Positions 8,723 through 21,679 are shown, numbered from the stretch's first letter. The stretch: DNA of 64,000 nucleotides from Streptomyces exfoliatus (GCF_000725545.1 NZ_JNZP01000019.1:73117-137116), one strand, 5' to 3'. Notes: generated by a model not told the origin, from the letters alone. Numbers and translations are program-made.

Positions 8723-9448
8723 ATGACACCTACGCTCGTCCCGCACCACCCCGCGCGTGACTGGGCCGAGATCCAGGAACGCATGCTTGTCCCGCTCTAC
8801 GAGGCGGTGTACGACCGTCTCGGCGTGGGCGCGGGCTCACGGGTGCTCGGCCTCGGCTGCGGCTCCGGCCTGGCGCTTCTCATGGCGGCCGCGCGGGGCG
8901 CCCGGGTGGCCGGCGCGGACCGGGACCACGCGCGCGTGGAGCTGGCCAGGGAGCGGCTGCCGGAGGGCGTCGCGGTCACGGAGGCGCCACCGGAGGCCGG
9001 TCCCTACGACGTGATCACGGCCTTCCACGCGACGGACGCGCTGCTGCCGGAGCTCGTGGCACTCACCCGTACGGCGCAACGGGGTGCCGCGGTCGTACTC
9101 GCCGGGTGGGGGCCTCCGGAGCGGTGCGCCACGGAGCCGGTGCTCCGGGTCGCGACCCGGCTCGCGGACCGCCGGCCGGCGTCCGGGACGGACCTGGAAG
9201 GGCTGGTGGCGGCAGCGGGGCTGCGGCCGGCCGGGTCGGGGCGTGTCGCCTGTCCCTTCGGGTACGCGAGCGAGGGCAGCGCGGTGCGCGGTCTGCTGTC
9301 GACGGGAGCGTTCGACCAGGCCGTCCTGGCGACGGACCTCTCGCAGGTGGCGAAGGAGGTCGAGGAGGCCCTCGCCCCGCATGTGCGAGCGGACGGGACG
9401 GTGTGGATGCCGAACGTCTTCCGGTACGTCGTGGCCCGCGTGCCGTAG
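8723..9448 (+). CDS. class I SAM-dependent methyltransferase
   Basis: A 241-residue protein with the SAM-binding motif I VLGLGCGSGLALL (about residues 40-52) and an acidic strand-2 end in VAGADRD. The substrate is unknown; the general architecture is that of small-molecule methyltransferases. The ATG at 8723 follows a GGAG site nine bases upstream; the frame is open further upstream but there is no other good start. It is convergent with the ftsH paralogue and appears monocistronic. Confidence 0.75.
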   Translation: MTPTLVPHHPARDWAEIQERMLVPLYEAVYDRLGVGAGSRVLGLGCGSGLALLMAAARGARVAGADRDHARVELARERLPEGVAVTEAPPEAGPYDVITAFHATDALLPELVALTRTAQRGAAVVLAGWGPPERCATEPVLRVATRLADRRPASGTDLEGLVAAAGLRPAGSGRVACPFGYASEGSAVRGLLSTGAFDQAVLATDLSQVAKEVEEALAPHVRADGTVWMPNVFRYVVARVP

Positions 9449-9546
9449 AGCCCCGGCCAGGACGTGCCCCGGCCCCGACCGGCACCCCGCTCAGCCGGCA
9501 CCCGGCCCCGCCGGGCCGCCGGCCTCGGCCCCACCCCGCACCGGCG

Positions 9547-11469
<1,923 letters not shown>

Positions 11470-11551
11470 GCTGAACTCCTCAAGCCGACGTCGGATCCAG
11501 TATCCGAAGGTCGGCCGGAACCGGCATGCCGGGCGGCCCGGAGGAGTGAGA

Positions 11552-11588
11552 AGGGGCCCGGGACGGTTTCACACCGTCCCGGGCCCCT
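11552..11588 (-). terminator. strong terminator after ffh
   Basis: A perfect 16-base stem (11552-11567 with 11573-11588) and a five-base TTCAC loop, 13 bases past the ffh stop. It separates ffh from the ftsH paralogue. Confidence 0.85.
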
Positions 11589-11601
11589 CACACGTATCGG
11601 A

Positions 11602-13155
11602 TCAGCTCATGAACTTCTTGAACTCGTCGGGGAGTTCGAAGTCCTGCGGGCTCTGAGGCGCCGCGGGGAGACCGAAGGCGCCGCCCTGCTGGGCCTGCTC
11701 GCGGCGCTCGGCCGCGGCCTGCTCCTCGGCCTTCCGCTTCATCGGGTTGCCGCTCTTGCGCTTGCCCTTGGCCTGCTTGATCTGCTTCTTCTGCCGACCG
11801 GGGCCGCCACCCATGCCCGGCATGCCGGGCATCCCGGGCATGCCGCCGCCCTGGGCCATGCGGGACATCATCTTGCGGGCCTCGAAGAACCGCTCGACCA
11901 GGCCCTTGACCGCGCTGACCTCGACGCCGGAGCCCTTGGCGATACGGGCGCGGCGGGAGCCGTTGATGACGGTCGGGTCCTGGCGCTCGGCCGGGGTCAT
12001 CGACTTGATGATGGCGGCCGTGCGGTCGACGTCCCGCTCGTCGATGTTGGCGATCTGCTCCTTCATCTGGCCCATGCCGGGAAGCATCCCGAGCAGCTTC
12101 GAGATGGAGCCCATCTTGCGGACCTGCTCCATCTGGGCCAGGAAGTCGTCCAGGGTGAAGTCCTGGCCCTTCTTCGACGCGAGCTTGGAGGCCATCTTGG
12201 CGGCCTCTTCCTCGTCGAAGGTCTGCTGCGCCTTCTCGATGAGGGAGAGCATGTCGCCCATGCCGAGGATGCGGGACGCCATGCGGTCCGGGTGGAACGC
12301 GTCGAACTCGTCCAGCTTCTCGCCGTTGGAGGCGAACATGATCTGCTTGCCGGTGACGTGCGCGATGGAGAGCGCGGCACCACCGCGGGCGTCGCCGTCG
12401 AGCTTGGACAGCACCACGCCGTCGAAGCCGACGCCGTCGCGGAAGGCCTCGGCGGTGTTGACCGCGTCCTGACCGATCATGGCGTCGACGACGAAGAGGA
12501 CCTCGTCGGGCGAGACCGCGTCGCGGATGTCCGCGGCCTGCTGCATCAGCTCCTGGTCGATGCCGAGGCGGCCGGCGGTGTCGACGATGACGACGTCGTA
12601 CATCTTGGTCCGCGCGAACTCGATCGAGTCCTTCGCGACCTGGACCGGGTCACCGACGCCGTTGCCCGGCTGCGGGCCGTAGAAGGCCACGCCCGCGCGG
12701 TCGGCGACGACGGAGAGCTGGGTGACGGCGTTGGGGCGCTGGAGGTCGCAGGCGACGAGCAGCGGGGAGTGACCCTGGCCCTTCAGCCAGAGGCCGAGCT
12801 TTCCGGCGAGGGTGGTCTTACCGGCACCCTGGAGACCGGCGAGCATGATCACGGTCGGCGCGGTCTTGGCGAACCGCAGGCGCCGGGTCTCGCCACCGAG
12901 GATGGCGACGAGCTCCTCGTTGACGATCTTGATGACCTGCTGGGCGGGGTTCAGGGCCTGGGAGACCTCGGCGCCGGTGGCGCGCTCCTTGACCTGCTTG
13001 ATGAAGGACCGGACGACCGGCAGGGCGACGTCCGCTTCGAGCAGCGCGATGCGGATCTCGCGGGCGGTGGCGTCGATGTCCGCCTCGGACAGACGGCCCT
13101 TGCCGCGGAGGTTCTTGAAGGTCGCTGCAAGGCGGTCGGAGAGGGTATCGAACAC
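11602..13155 (-). CDS. ffh: signal recognition particle protein Ffh
   Basis: A 517-residue SRP GTPase that binds signal sequences and, with 4.5S RNA, targets ribosomes to FtsY at the membrane. The N domain starts MFDTLSDRLAATFKNLRGKG; the G domain has GLQGAGKTT (about residues 107-115), DTAGR and SKLDGDARGG. The M domain is methionine-rich, with a conserved GMLPGMGQMK and a Gly/Met-rich segment near residue 450 followed by a basic tail. Its receptor ftsY lies about 7 kb away in this window. Confidence 0.95.
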   Translation of the reverse strand: MFDTLSDRLAATFKNLRGKGRLSEADIDATAREIRIALLEADVALPVVRSFIKQVKERATGAEVSQALNPAQQVIKIVNEELVAILGGETRRLRFAKTAPTVIMLAGLQGAGKTTLAGKLGLWLKGQGHSPLLVACDLQRPNAVTQLSVVADRAGVAFYGPQPGNGVGDPVQVAKDSIEFARTKMYDVVIVDTAGRLGIDQELMQQAADIRDAVSPDEVLFVVDAMIGQDAVNTAEAFRDGVGFDGVVLSKLDGDARGGAALSIAHVTGKQIMFASNGEKLDEFDAFHPDRMASRILGMGDMLSLIEKAQQTFDEEEAAKMASKLASKKGQDFTLDDFLAQMEQVRKMGSISKLLGMLPGMGQMKEQIANIDERDVDRTAAIIKSMTPAERQDPTVINGSRRARIAKGSGVEVSAVKGLVERFFEARKMMSRMAQGGGMPGMPGMPGMGGGPGRQKKQIKQAKGKRKSGNPMKRKAEEQAAAERREQAQQGGAFGLPAAPQSPQDFELPDEFKKFMS

Positions 13156-13229
13156 GGCGGTCGCGGATCCTCAGGTGTCGGGGGCGGTGGGACTGCCCTC
13201 CAGGGTATCGGGCCGGTCGAAGTGTGTGC

Positions 13230-13257
13230 CCCCGCCCGCCGGATCCGGCGGGCGGGG
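13230..13257 (-). terminator. perfect palindromic terminator after glnD
   Basis: A 28-base perfect inverted repeat (arms 13230-13243 and 13244-13257) of nearly pure G and C, 16 bases past the glnD stop. It ends the amtB-glnK-glnD transcript before ffh. Confidence 0.8.
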
Positions 13258-13273
13258 CGGGTCGGTACGGGGC

Positions 13274-15742
13274 TCAGCGGAGCGCCGATTCGAGGGTCCT
13301 GGCCAGGTCGATCGCCTCCTCGTCCGACAGCGGGCCGCCGTCCGGCCGTGTCACGTACAGGGTGTCCACGGCGTTGGCGCCGAGGGTCGAGACATGGGCG
13401 CTGCGGACCCGTACGGCCGCTCCTTCCAGGGCGCGGCCGATCCGGTGGAGGAGGCCGGGGGCGTCCTGGGCGCGGACCTCGATGACGGTGGCGAGGCGGG
13501 AGCCGGCGGCGGCGACGGTGACGCGGGGCGGTGGGGCGGTGAGGCCGCGCCTGCGCGGGTAGGCGGCCTCGCGTTCGGCGAGGCGGGCGGGGATGTCGAG
13601 GGTGCCGTCGAGGGCGCGGACGAGGTCGGCGCGGAGCCGGGCGGCTTCGGGGAGGGAGCCGTATTCGGCGGCGACCCGCCAGTCGAGGACGAGGACGGGT
13701 CCCGGTCCCCCGCCGAGTCCGGCGGGGAGTTCGACGGCGCGCAGGTCGGCGGCGCGGACGGTGAGCCGGTGCAGGGCGAGGACCCCGGCGACGGCGGGGA
13801 GGACGCCGGGCCGGTCGGGCAGGGCGATGACGAGCTCGACGCCGACGGGTTCCGGTTCCTCGGGCTCCGCGGCGAGCGGTTCGGTGTGCAGGGCGAGGAC
13901 GGGTTCGCCGGTGCGCAGGGCCTCGATGGCGAGGCGTTCCTGTTCGGCGCTGGGGGCGGCGGCCTCGGGGTCGGGCGGGGTCTCGCCCGCGAGGACGCCC
14001 GTGACCCGTTTGACCAGGTCGGCGACGAGGGAGGCGCGCCAGGACGACCAGGCTGCGGGCCCGGTGGCGAGCGCGTCGGCCTCGGTGAGGGCGTGCAGGA
14101 GTTCCAGGGTGCCGACGGTGCCGACGGCGGTGGCGACCGAGCGGACGGTGGCGGGGTCGTCGAGGTCGCGCCGGGTGGCGGTCTCGACGAGGAGCAGGTG
14201 GTGGCGGACGGCGGTGGCGATGGTGGCGACGTCGGTGCGGTCGAAGCCGATGCGGGTGGCGAGGTCGCGGGCGATGGTCTCCCCGGCGACGGAGTGGTCG
14301 CCCGGCCAGCCCTTGCCGATGTCGTGGAGGAGGGCGGCGACGAGGAGGAGGTCGGGGCGGCCGACGTTGCGGGTGAGCGAGGAGGCCCGTACGGCGGTCT
14401 CGACGAGGTGGCGGTCGACGGTCCAGGTGTGGACGGGGTTGCGCTGGGGGCGGCAGCGCACGCGCTCCCAGTCGGGGAGCAGCCCGGTGATCAGGCCTTC
14501 GGCTTCCAGGGCCTCCCAGACCGGGACGGTGGCCTCGCCGGCGCCGAGCAGGGTGACGAGTTCCTCGCGGGCCTCGGCGGGCCAGGGCACGGGCAGGGGT
14601 TTCGCGGTGGCCGCGAGGTGGCGTACGGCGTGCAGGGAGATCGGCAGGGCGGACTGGGCGGCCGCGGCGGCGGCCCGCAGGGGCAGTACGGGGTCGCGTT
14701 CGGGGCGGGCCGTGCGGGCGAGGACGACCTCGCCGTCCATCTCGACGACGCCTTCGGCGAGCGGGGTGCGTTCCACGGGCGGTTTCCCGGCGCCGGCCCG
14801 GCCGCTTCCGGCGCGGCCGGTGAGGAGGGCGCGCAGCCGGGGCCGGGCGGAGCGTGCCTTGAGGACGCGGTTGACCTCGCGCCAGGTGACGTCGGTGGCG
14901 TACGAGACGGTCCGGGCGGCCTCGTACACCTCGCGGAGCAGGGTGTCGGCGTCGAGGAGGCCGAGTTCGGCGGCGACGGCGTCCTGTTCCTGGAGGGCGA
15001 GCCGGTCGGTGGCGCGGCCGGTGGTGAGGTGGAGGGCGTCGCGGGCGTCGAGGAGGCGGCGGCGGGCCGCGTCGAGGCCTTCGCGGGGTGCGTCGGCGAG
15101 CCAGGAGGCGGCGACGGCGCGGAGGACCTGGGCGTCGCGGAGTCCGCCTCTGGCCTCCTTGAGGTCGGGTTCGAGGAGGAACTGCAGCTCGCCCATGCGT
15201 TCGGCGCGTTCCCGGCAGAGTTCGTCGAGTTCGGGAAGGCGTTTGGGGGCCTGGTTGCGCCAGTCGGCGAGGATCGTGGTGCGGAGGGCGGCGACGAGTC
15301 CGTGGTCTCCGGCGAGGGGCCGGGCGTCGAGGAGCCCGAGGTGGACCTTGAGGTCCTCGCCCGCGGTGGCGCGGGCTTCGGCGGGGGTGCGGACGGAGTG
15401 GTCGAGGGCGAGCCCGAGGTCCCAGACGGGGTACCAGATCCGGTCGGCGAGGGCGGCGATCGCGGCCTTGTCGGCGCTGCCGTCGTGGAGCAGGACGAGG
15501 TCGAGGTCGCTGCGGGGGGAGAGTTCGGCGCGGCCGTAGCCGCCGACGGCGACGAGGGCGACCCCGCGGGGCGGTGCGGCGGCCGTGAAGAGCCCGGCCA
15601 GCCAGTCGTCGGTGAGCCGGGCGAGGGCGGTACGGCGCGGCGGCCCGGACCGCTCCTTCTCGTGGAGGAGGAGCAGCCGGGCCGCCGCGTAACCGCCGGG
15701 TCCCGAATCTTCGGTCTCTTCGCTGACTTCGAGGCTCGTCAC
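13274..15742 (-). CDS. glnD: PII nucleotidyltransferase/uridylyl-removing enzyme GlnD
   Basis: An 822-residue bifunctional nitrogen sensor. The nucleotidyltransferase motif GGYGRAELSPRSDLDL lies at about residues 67-82, an HD phosphohydrolase motif LLHDIGKGW at about 472, and two ACT-like glutamine-sensing domains fill the C-terminus (for example DRPGVLPAVAGVL and DAPGLLHRIG). In streptomycetes GlnD is known to adenylylate rather than uridylylate GlnK. The GTG at 15742 is chosen for its AAGGAG site seven bases upstream; the frame is open to 15829. It follows glnK by 20 bases. Confidence 0.93.
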   Translation of the reverse strand: MTSLEVSEETEDSGPGGYAAARLLLLHEKERSGPPRRTALARLTDDWLAGLFTAAAPPRGVALVAVGGYGRAELSPRSDLDLVLLHDGSADKAAIAALADRIWYPVWDLGLALDHSVRTPAEARATAGEDLKVHLGLLDARPLAGDHGLVAALRTTILADWRNQAPKRLPELDELCRERAERMGELQFLLEPDLKEARGGLRDAQVLRAVAASWLADAPREGLDAARRRLLDARDALHLTTGRATDRLALQEQDAVAAELGLLDADTLLREVYEAARTVSYATDVTWREVNRVLKARSARPRLRALLTGRAGSGRAGAGKPPVERTPLAEGVVEMDGEVVLARTARPERDPVLPLRAAAAAAQSALPISLHAVRHLAATAKPLPVPWPAEAREELVTLLGAGEATVPVWEALEAEGLITGLLPDWERVRCRPQRNPVHTWTVDRHLVETAVRASSLTRNVGRPDLLLVAALLHDIGKGWPGDHSVAGETIARDLATRIGFDRTDVATIATAVRHHLLLVETATRRDLDDPATVRSVATAVGTVGTLELLHALTEADALATGPAAWSSWRASLVADLVKRVTGVLAGETPPDPEAAAPSAEQERLAIEALRTGEPVLALHTEPLAAEPEEPEPVGVELVIALPDRPGVLPAVAGVLALHRLTVRAADLRAVELPAGLGGGPGPVLVLDWRVAAEYGSLPEAARLRADLVRALDGTLDIPARLAEREAAYPRRRGLTAPPPRVTVAAAGSRLATVIEVRAQDAPGLLHRIGRALEGAAVRVRSAHVSTLGANAVDTLYVTRPDGGPLSDEEAIDLARTLESALR

Positions 15743-15762
15743 CCGGCGGCTCCTTCGTGTGC

Positions 15763-17520
<1,758 letters not shown>

Positions 17521-17547
17521 TTATGGGCCAGAGATTCGCGCAGCGCG

Positions 17548-17585
17548 GTTTCCGCCGATGCCGCTCGATGTTTCCGAGCGGTGAC
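17548..17585 (-). promoter_or_regulatory. GlnR operator upstream of amtB
   Basis: Read on the minus strand: GTCAC-n6-GAAAC-n6-CGGCA-n6-GAAAC. This matches the GlnR consensus gTnAc-n6-GaAAc repeated twice, with perfect spacing; only the second gTnAc half is poor. It lies about 100 bases upstream of the amtB start. GlnR is known to activate amtB in streptomycetes under nitrogen limitation. A CATAAC stretch near 17519-17524 is a possible -10. A further GTTAC-n6-GTGAA sits at 17601-17616 on the plus strand. Confidence 0.85.
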
Positions 17586-17659
17586 GAAGGGGTGGGGCGT
17601 GTTACGTGGCCGTGAACGCCCGGATCACGAGGAGGTGCCGTATGTACGCTGCACGCGAC

Positions 17660-17741
17660 AAAAAGCCGGCCGCGCCGACGTCCGTGTGACCTTGCGGCGG
17701 GGGAGCCGAGTCGGGCAGTACGGGACGTCCGGCGCGGCCGG
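17660..17741 (-). terminator. large intrinsic terminator after nsdA
   Basis: An 18-base-pair stem (17666-17683 with 17723-17741, one bulged base) and a 39-base loop, followed on the minus strand by a run of five T (17660-17664). It lies about 50 bases past the nsdA stop. It is one of the few terminators here with a genuine T-tract. Confidence 0.75.
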
Positions 17742-17789
17742 GGTCGGTGCGGGCCCGCGAAGCCGGGGCCCGGGGGGTGGAGCGCTTCG

Positions 17790-19298
17790 TCAGACCGCTT
17801 CGGCGGCCTCGGGCAGCAGCTGGGTGAGCCGGTCGGTGAGCTGGACGACCTCGGCGACGTCGCCGTAGCCCCGGGCCGCCTGGTCGACGGTCTTGCGGAG
17901 CCGGGTGTTGACCCGCTCGGAGCGGATGCTCTTGGCGACGCCGAGGGCCTTCTCCGCGAGGACGACGGACTGCTCGGGCTCGCGCTTGAGGAGGTGGACG
18001 GTGGCCATGCCGATGAGGTTGAGCGCGTACGACCGCTGGTGGTCGGGGTCCTTCTCGAAGAGCTCGACGGCCCGCTCCATGACGGGTTCGGCGAGCGAGG
18101 CGTAGGTCGGGGAGCGGCCCGCGACATAGGCGAGGTCGCGATAGGAGTGGGAGTTCTCGCCGTTGAGCTCGGCCTCGGAGAAGAAGCCGATCCAGTCGGG
18201 CTCGGGCTCGCCGTCGAGACCGACGTCGGCGAAGGTGTCCTCGGCCATCCGGACGGCCCGCTTGCACTTGGACGGCTGGCCCATGTTGGCGTAGGCGCGG
18301 GCCTCCATCGCATACAGCATGGCCTGGGTGCGCGCGGTGGCGCAGTCTCGACTGCCGTACTGGGCCAGATGGATGAGTTCGAGGGCGTCGTCGGGCCGGC
18401 CGAGGTGGATCATCTGGCGGCTCATCGAGGACAGGATGTACGAGCCGAGGGGCTTGTCGCCGGCTTCCTTGGCCGCGTGCAGGGCGAGGACGAAGTACTT
18501 CTGGGCGGTGGGCTGGAGGCCGACGTCGTAGCTCATCCAGCCGGCCAGCTCGGCGAGTTCGGCGGCGCAGGTGAAGAGGCGCTTGGCGATGGCGGCGGGC
18601 TGGGACTCCTGGAGGAGGTCGGTGACCTCGTGGAGCTGTCCGACGACGGCCTTGCGACGCAGTCCGCCGCCGCACTGGGCGTCCCACTTGCGGAACATGG
18701 CGGTGGTCGACTCGAGGAGGTCGAGTTCGAGCTCGGAGAGCCGGTTGGGGCGGCGGGCCTCCGCGACGGGGTCGGGCCGCTCGATGTCTCCGACGGGGGT
18801 GGGGACGAGCCAGCGCTGCATCGGTTCGATGAGGGCGGGGCCCGCGGCGAGCGACAGGGAGGAGCCGAGGAAGCCACGGCGGGCGAGCATGAGGTCGCTG
18901 CGGGAGAACTCGCTGAGCAGGGCGACGGTCTGCGGGCCGGCCCAGGGCAGGTCGACGCCGGAGACGGAGGGCGACTGGTGGGCGGTGCGCAGACCGAGGT
19001 CCTCGACGGCGACGACGGAGCCGAAACGCTCGGAGAACAGCTCGGAGAGGATGCGCGGGATGGGCTCGCGGGGCTGCTCGCCGTCGAGCCAGCGGCGTAC
19101 GCGCGAGGTGTCGGTGGAGATGTGGTGCGCGCCCATCTGGCGTGCCCTGCGGTTCACCTGCCGCGCGAGTTCGCCCTTGGACCAGCCGCTGCGCACGAAC
19201 CACGAACCCAGCTGCTCGTTCGGGCGCTTGCCGGCAGTCGTACCGTCTGCGCCGTTGCCGCCCACTGGAACGCCCCCATCCACCTGATTGCCTGTCAT
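17790..19298 (-). CDS. nsdA: developmental repressor NsdA (TPR protein)
   Basis: A 502-residue protein. Residues about 30-90 look like a DNA-binding-type N-terminal region (SWFVRSGWSKGELARQVNRR), and the rest is helical, with tetratricopeptide-like repeats. NsdA of S. coelicolor lies next to amtB, as here; its loss is known to increase sporulation and antibiotic production, so it acts as a negative regulator of differentiation. The molecular target is unknown. The ATG at 19298 follows an AAGG site. The gene is monocistronic, with a strong terminator downstream and a long divergent upstream region. Confidence 0.88.
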   Translation of the reverse strand: MTGNQVDGGVPVGGNGADGTTAGKRPNEQLGSWFVRSGWSKGELARQVNRRARQMGAHHISTDTSRVRRWLDGEQPREPIPRILSELFSERFGSVVAVEDLGLRTAHQSPSVSGVDLPWAGPQTVALLSEFSRSDLMLARRGFLGSSLSLAAGPALIEPMQRWLVPTPVGDIERPDPVAEARRPNRLSELELDLLESTTAMFRKWDAQCGGGLRRKAVVGQLHEVTDLLQESQPAAIAKRLFTCAAELAELAGWMSYDVGLQPTAQKYFVLALHAAKEAGDKPLGSYILSSMSRQMIHLGRPDDALELIHLAQYGSRDCATARTQAMLYAMEARAYANMGQPSKCKRAVRMAEDTFADVGLDGEPEPDWIGFFSEAELNGENSHSYRDLAYVAGRSPTYASLAEPVMERAVELFEKDPDHQRSYALNLIGMATVHLLKREPEQSVVLAEKALGVAKSIRSERVNTRLRKTVDQAARGYGDVAEVVQLTDRLTQLLPEAAEAV

Positions 19299-19692
19299 CC
19301 GAAGCCTTACCAGAATGCCGCGTCTCGCGGCACCCGTCCGGCGTTCGCACTCCTTCGAACTGGAAACCGGGTTGCCTCCGGCATACCCGCGGGCTCAACG
19401 GCCCCCGGTGGTTCGAGTACCGAAAGTAATCCTACGATCACCCCTCCACGAGGGGGATTCAAGAAACGCCACCATTCGCCACCCCTTCGAATGAACTCGC
19501 CGCCCATGGAACGCGATTCACTTGACATGCGACGAACCGGAGTCGGCGGACGGATGCGCGGAGAGGCGCACGCACCGGCCCGCACCACCCCTGGCGCGAC
19601 CGCACGCCATTTGCGGCGGACGGACCGTGACGAAGGGTGACGACGATGCTCCGAGTCGTAACCACCGGCGCGCTCGACCCGTTGGAGGGGGC
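19299..19692. other. divergent promoter region between nsdA and the Prim-Pol gene
   Basis: A 394-base region, lower in GC than its flanks. On the minus strand a TAGGAT hexamer near 19431-19436 could be an nsdA -10, and on the plus strand a TTGACA sits at 19522-19527 without a convincing partner. A CCCCTC / GAGGGG pair lies at 19442-19455. No small gene is evident. Confidence 0.4.
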
Positions 19693-20346
19693 ATGGGTTT
19701 CACGATCGGCGGCATTCGTGAGATGCGGACCGGCGCACGCCGCCGCGTACGCACCACGGAGTGCACTGCGGTGGCCGAGTACACAGGGCTGTGGGGCTGG
19801 GACGTGGTTCCCGGCGCACGGGCCCTCTCCGGCCAGTGCTCCTGCGGGGATCCGGCCTGTACGGCCCCCGGCGCGCACCCCCTCTCCTTCGCGGAGCCGG
19901 TCCCGGCCGGCGCAGGACTCGACGACGCGGCCAAGGCGTGGTCGGAGCATCCGGGCGCGGCGCTGCTGCTGCCGGTGGGCCGCGCCTTCGACGTGATCGA
20001 GGTCGCGGAGGCGGCGGGCAGGCTGGCGCTCGTGCGGCTCGAGCGCATGGGGCTGCCGCTGGGTCCCGTGTGCGTGACGCCGACCGGCCGGGCGCGGTTC
20101 TTCGTGGCGCCGGGCGCGGCGGCGGAGCTGCCGCAGCTGCTGTACCGGATGGGCTGGGACGACGCCGATCTGGACCTGCACGGCCTGGGTCCCGGCAGCT
20201 ACGTCACCGCTCCCCCTTCGGACCTGGGCGGGCTCGGTCCGGTGCGCTGGCTGCGGCCGCCGACGCTCGACACGGCGGGCGCGCCGCCGCAGGCGCGGCT
20301 GCTGCTCGGCACCCTGGCGTACATCTGCCACCGGACGCACTTCTAG
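19693..20346 (+). CDS. Prim-Pol-like (bifunctional primase/polymerase N-terminal) domain protein, probably inactive
   Basis: A 217-residue protein with the fold signature of the Prim-Pol family: GLWGWDVVPGARAL, then a CSCGDPACTAPGAHPL knuckle (about residues 50-64). Active members have an acidic D-x-D catalytic pair; here the corresponding strand reads FDVIEVAEAAG, so the pair is not intact. A regulatory or DNA-binding role without catalysis is therefore more likely. A GGAGG site precedes the ATG at 19693. It lies between nsdA and ftsY, facing ftsY with a shared terminator. Standard annotation as a primase may mislead. Confidence 0.65.
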   Translation: MGFTIGGIREMRTGARRRVRTTECTAVAEYTGLWGWDVVPGARALSGQCSCGDPACTAPGAHPLSFAEPVPAGAGLDDAAKAWSEHPGAALLLPVGRAFDVIEVAEAAGRLALVRLERMGLPLGPVCVTPTGRARFFVAPGAAAELPQLLYRMGWDDADLDLHGLGPGSYVTAPPSDLGGLGPVRWLRPPTLDTAGAPPQARLLLGTLAYICHRTHF

Positions 20347-20398
20347 GGCCGCCGCGCTTCCAGGACGCCCGTCGTGGACGCGCTTCCACGACATACGT

Positions 20399-20434
20399 GA
20401 GGGCCCCCGCCACCGGATGGTGACGGGGGCCCTC
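20399..20434. terminator. bidirectional terminator between the Prim-Pol gene and ftsY
   Basis: Arms 20399-20409 and 20424-20434 pair perfectly (GAGGGCCCCCG / CGGGGGCCCTC), with CACC / GGTG continuing the stem after a mismatch. It lies between two convergent stops. Confidence 0.8.
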
Positions 20435-20455
20435 GGGCGTGTGCGCGGACGGCGG

Positions 20456-21679
20456 TCAGTCGCCGATCAGGGCGTCGACGAACGCGCCCGGCTCGAAGGG
20501 AGCCAGGTCGTCCGGGCCCTCGCCCAGGCCGATCAGCTTGACCGGGACGCCCAGCTCGCGCTGGACCGCGATGACGATGCCGCCCTTGGCGGTGCCGTCG
20601 AGCTTGGTGAGCACGATGCCGGTGATGTCGACGACCTCGGCGAAGACGCGGGCCTGGGTCAGACCGTTCTGGCCGGTGGTGGCGTCGAGGACGAGCAGGA
20701 TCTCGTCCAGCGGGCCGTGCTTCTCGACGACGCGCTTGACCTTGCCGAGCTCGTCCATGAGGCCGGTCTTGGTGTGGAGCCGTCCCGCGGTGTCGATGAG
20801 GACGACGTCGGCGCCCTCCGCGATGCCCTCCTTGACCGCGTCGAAGGCGATCGAGGCCGGGTCTCCGCCCTCCGGGCCGCGGACGGTCCGGGCGCCGACG
20901 CGCTCGCCCCAGGTCTGGAGCTGGTCGGCGGCGGCGGCCCGGAAGGTGTCGGCGGCGCCGAGGACGACGGACTTGCCGTCGGCGACGAGGACGCGGGCCA
21001 GCTTGCCGGTGGTGGTGGTCTTGCCGGTGCCGTTGACGCCGACGACCATGACGACGCCGGGGACGTCCGTGGGGCTCTCGGTGTGCACCGTGCGGTCGAG
21101 CTCGGGGTCGAGGAGCGTGACCAGCTCCTCGCGGAGCAGACCGCGCAGCTCCTCCGGGGTACGGGTGCCGAGGACCCTGACCCGCTCGCGCAGCCGCTCG
21201 ACGAGCTCCTGGGTGGGGGCGACGCCGACGTCGGCGGTGAGGAGGGTCTCCTCGATCTCCTCCCAGGTGTCCTCGTCGAGGTGCTCGCGGGACAGGAGCG
21301 TCAGCAGCCCCTTGCCGAGCGAGTTCTGGGAGCGGGCGAGCCGGGCCCGGAGGCGGACGAGACGGCCGGCGGTGGGCTCCGGGATCTCGATCTCGGGGGC
21401 GGCGGGCTCGGCGACGACGGGGTCCTCGACGGCGACCGGCGTCCCGACGGCCTCATCGGCGGGGAGGGTGACCTCCTCGACCGTGCGGCGTGGTTCCTCC
21501 CGCGGTGTCTCCGCCTCCTCGCCGACGTGCGGTTCGGCGGGCGGAGCGGTGATGGTCGGCGTGGTGGACGGCGGCTCGGCCGGCGGCAGCTGCTTCTTCT
21601 TGCGGCCGCTGATCACGAGCCCGCTCGTCACGGCGACCGCGACGACCAGAGCGATGACTACAGCAAGGATGAGTTCCAT
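20456..21679 (-). CDS. ftsY: SRP receptor FtsY
   Basis: A 407-residue SRP GTPase, receptor for Ffh at the membrane. It starts with an N-terminal membrane helix (ELILAVVIALVVAVAV), unusual in E. coli but common in actinobacteria, then an acidic/proline-rich linker (about residues 25-110) and the NG domain with GVNGTGKTTTTGKLA, DTAGRLHTK and TKLDGTAKGG. The ATG at 21679 is chosen because it begins the membrane helix; the frame is open to 22147. It is divergent from the NCS1 permease. Confidence 0.93.
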   Translation of the reverse strand: MELILAVVIALVVAVAVTSGLVISGRKKKQLPPAEPPSTTPTITAPPAEPHVGEEAETPREEPRRTVEEVTLPADEAVGTPVAVEDPVVAEPAAPEIEIPEPTAGRLVRLRARLARSQNSLGKGLLTLLSREHLDEDTWEEIEETLLTADVGVAPTQELVERLRERVRVLGTRTPEELRGLLREELVTLLDPELDRTVHTESPTDVPGVVMVVGVNGTGKTTTTGKLARVLVADGKSVVLGAADTFRAAAADQLQTWGERVGARTVRGPEGGDPASIAFDAVKEGIAEGADVVLIDTAGRLHTKTGLMDELGKVKRVVEKHGPLDEILLVLDATTGQNGLTQARVFAEVVDITGIVLTKLDGTAKGGIVIAVQRELGVPVKLIGLGEGPDDLAPFEPGAFVDALIGD

